The notes under the pieces are model-generated. The model saw only the letters and a list, made by a program, of their open reading frames with translations. It did not search any database and was not told where the DNA came from. The position numbers and the translations under genes were made by a program. Positions 12,515 through 13,914 of a DNA stretch of 13,914 nucleotides are shown here, piece after piece. The stretch is from Pseudomonadota bacterium (GTDB lineage: Bacteria > Pseudomonadota > Alphaproteobacteria > Rhizobiales > Devosiaceae): positions 1 through 13,914 of the forward strand of contig JAEYZJ010000062.1 in the NCBI GenBank assembly GCA_023430705.1. Reading direction: 5' to 3'. Position 1 is the first letter of the stretch, and the number at the start of each line of letters is the position of its first letter.

Positions 12515-13914
12515 GTGAGTAGCGGGAAGCCTCCGATCACCAATGCCGTCAGCAACGCGCAGAATCCGGCAAAGTGCCAGTAGAGCGTCACGTTCCACAG
12601 GTCCGCGTCGTAGCGCTGCGTCAGCCTGCCGAACACCGAACGGGCGAGACAGTAGCCCTGCATCAGCATGCCGGTGGCCAGGTGCGCGACGATCCAGACG
12701 ACAAGCGCACAGACGATGGCCGGATAGGAGTGGCTGGTCGGATCTAGCCCCGTGGTCACCGGGCCGGCGATCATCGCCGCCGCAGCCCCGCCCGCCGCGA
12801 GGAAGCCGGCAACGAGGGCCCAGCGCGACGGCACGATCGCGCCCCGCGCGTTGAGCAGGCGCGCCCCCAGCGTCATGGCCCATGCAACGATGGCCAGAGC
12901 CCCGGCAACTGCCGGCCACTGCCAGCCCGGGCCCGTAACGCCGGGCGGCGGGAAATCGGTGTGGATGGTCCAGAAGAAGAAGTAGCCGAACACCAGCGCG
13001 AGGAACGCCGTGAGGTCGCCGGTCATGGTGATGAACATGGCCCACCACCCGGTGGATTTCGGACCGGATACGTAGAGCGGCAGCGGCTTGCCGTTGCCCG
13101 GGTCCTTTTCCTCGGCCTCCGGGATCACCGCCGTACCCGTCCACAGCCAGTATAGGGTCGCGCCGAGGAAGACCGCCCCGCCTGCCGCGACGAGCCACCA
13201 CCACTTGTAGGTCGAGAAGATGAACACGGCTCCGAGCCCGCCCGCCGCGATGGCGGGAACCCAGCTCGGCGTGCCCACGCGCAGGATCTGCACCGGTTGC
13301 GCATCGAGCACGGAGGTGACCAGCGTCTCGCGTTTGCCCTCCTGGGCGTGGGCGAGCAGGCCCCGTCCCTCGGCGATGGTCTGGGGCAGGTGCGGGTCGT
13401 CCCAGACCGGATAGCGGCTGTGGATCTCGGGGATGGACCGCATGCCCCACGGTTCGCTCGGCACGGGCGTTGCCCATTCCAGCGTGCCGGCGTTCCAGGG
13501 GTTCATCGGCGAGGCCGCTTGCCGGCCCTTGGGCCGTATGCAGTCCCAGGCCATGACGAGGAACCCCGCGGCCAGCACGAATGCGCCGAGCGAGGAAACG
13601 AGGTTGAGCCAGCTCCAGCCCATCTCGGCGCCATAGGTGAAGACCCGCCGCGGCATGCCGAGCAGCCCGGTGAGGTGCATCGGCAGGAAGGCGACGTTGA
13701 AGCCGAGGAACATCAGCCAGAACGCCCAGATGCCGAGCTTGCGCGAGAGCTGCTTCCCCATGGCGAATGGATAGTAGTAGTGGACGCCCGCCAGCACCGG
13801 GAACAGCAGGCCGCCGATCAGCACATAGTGCAGGTGCGCGACGACGAAGTAGGTGTCGTGCGCCTGGAAATCGAACGGCGCGACCGCGACCATCACCCCC
13901 GTCAGCCCGCCGAC
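12511..13914 (-). CDS. Cytochrome c oxidase subunit I fused to subunit III domain, 5' end outside window
   Basis: The window shows the last 467 residues of a heme-copper terminal oxidase, which reduces oxygen to water and pumps protons. The visible start is the end of subunit I: GGLTGV, then HDTYFVVAHLHYVLIGG (residues 19-35), with H27 and H29 aligning to the heme a3 and heme a ligands and H19/D20 to the Mg site. Next come YGAEMGWSWLNLVSSLGA and the family tail TLEWATPVPSEPWG. Residues about 208-275 are a linker with two membrane spans. Residues about 276-467 resemble subunit III (STGWWAMFITMTGDLTAFLA, five or so spans, ending LYWHFAGFCALLTALVIGG). Such I-III fusions exist in several bacteria. 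The upstream part, with subunit I helices 1-7 and CuB ligands, lies beyond 13914. The stop overlaps the next gene's start. Confidence 0.93.
   Translation of the reverse strand, partial: VGGLTGVMVAVAPFDFQAHDTYFVVAHLHYVLIGGLLFPVLAGVHYYYPFAMGKQLSRKLGIWAFWLMFLGFNVAFLPMHLTGLLGMPRRVFTYGAEMGWSWLNLVSSLGAFVLAAGFLVMAWDCIRPKGRQAASPMNPWNAGTLEWATPVPSEPWGMRSIPEIHSRYPVWDDPHLPQTIAEGRGLLAHAQEGKRETLVTSVLDAQPVQILRVGTPSWVPAIAAGGLGAVFIFSTYKWWWLVAAGGAVFLGATLYWLWTGTAVIPEAEEKDPGNGKPLPLYVSGPKSTGWWAMFITMTGDLTAFLALVFGYFFFWTIHTDFPPPGVTGPGWQWPAVAGALAIVAWAMTLGARLLNARGAIVPSRWALVAGFLAAGGAAAAMIAGPVTTGLDPTSHSYPAIVCALVVWIVAHLATGMLMQGYCLARSVFGRLTQRYDADLWNVTLYWHFAGFCALLTALVIGGFPLLT

Overview
The window holds 14 genes, all on the minus strand, in GC-rich DNA that looks like a proteobacterial chromosome, most likely an alphaproteobacterium of the Hyphomicrobiales type. 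That placement is an inference. It rests on base composition, on a urease gene order like the Brucella ure2 locus (ureABCEFGD plus urea transporter, recalled, not checked), and on the fused cytochrome oxidase I-III subunit with a CtaG-type factor. Transcription runs from high to low coordinates.

Region 1 (13914 to 10516) is the end of a cytochrome c oxidase cluster: a heme-copper oxidase subunit I fused to a subunit III domain (its start lies outside the window), a small three-helix membrane protein, a Caa3/CtaG-type assembly factor and a membrane-anchored three-heme cytochrome c. Every junction is a 4-base ATGA overlap, so the four are one transcript. No subunit II is visible; it would be expected upstream, beyond the window.

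Region 2 (10429 to 8777) is a DUF47/PhoU-like protein followed after 3 bases by a PiT phosphate transporter, a classic pair. Region 3 (8617 to 7314) is a coupled pair of a GXWXG/DUF4334 protein and a short-chain dehydrogenase of unknown substrate.

Region 4 (7313 to 7009) is a 305-base gap without genes. Its middle is AT-rich (about 39% GC over 7081-7200) and carries three inverted repeats. It probably holds the control region of the urease operon and perhaps the terminator of region 3.

Region 5 (7008 to 1) is a complete urease operon: ureA, ureB, ureC (three-subunit Ni urease), two consecutive CrcB/Fluc fluoride-channel genes, then ureE, ureF, ureG, ureD (nickel insertion) and a urea transporter cut by the window edge. 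The transporter would import urea, UreABC would hydrolyse it to ammonia and carbon dioxide, and UreDEFG would load nickel. The CrcB pair between the structural and accessory genes is the most unusual point: fluoride inhibits urease, so a fluoride exporter made with the enzyme suggests in-operon protection. One of the two subunits also has an altered Phe-box.
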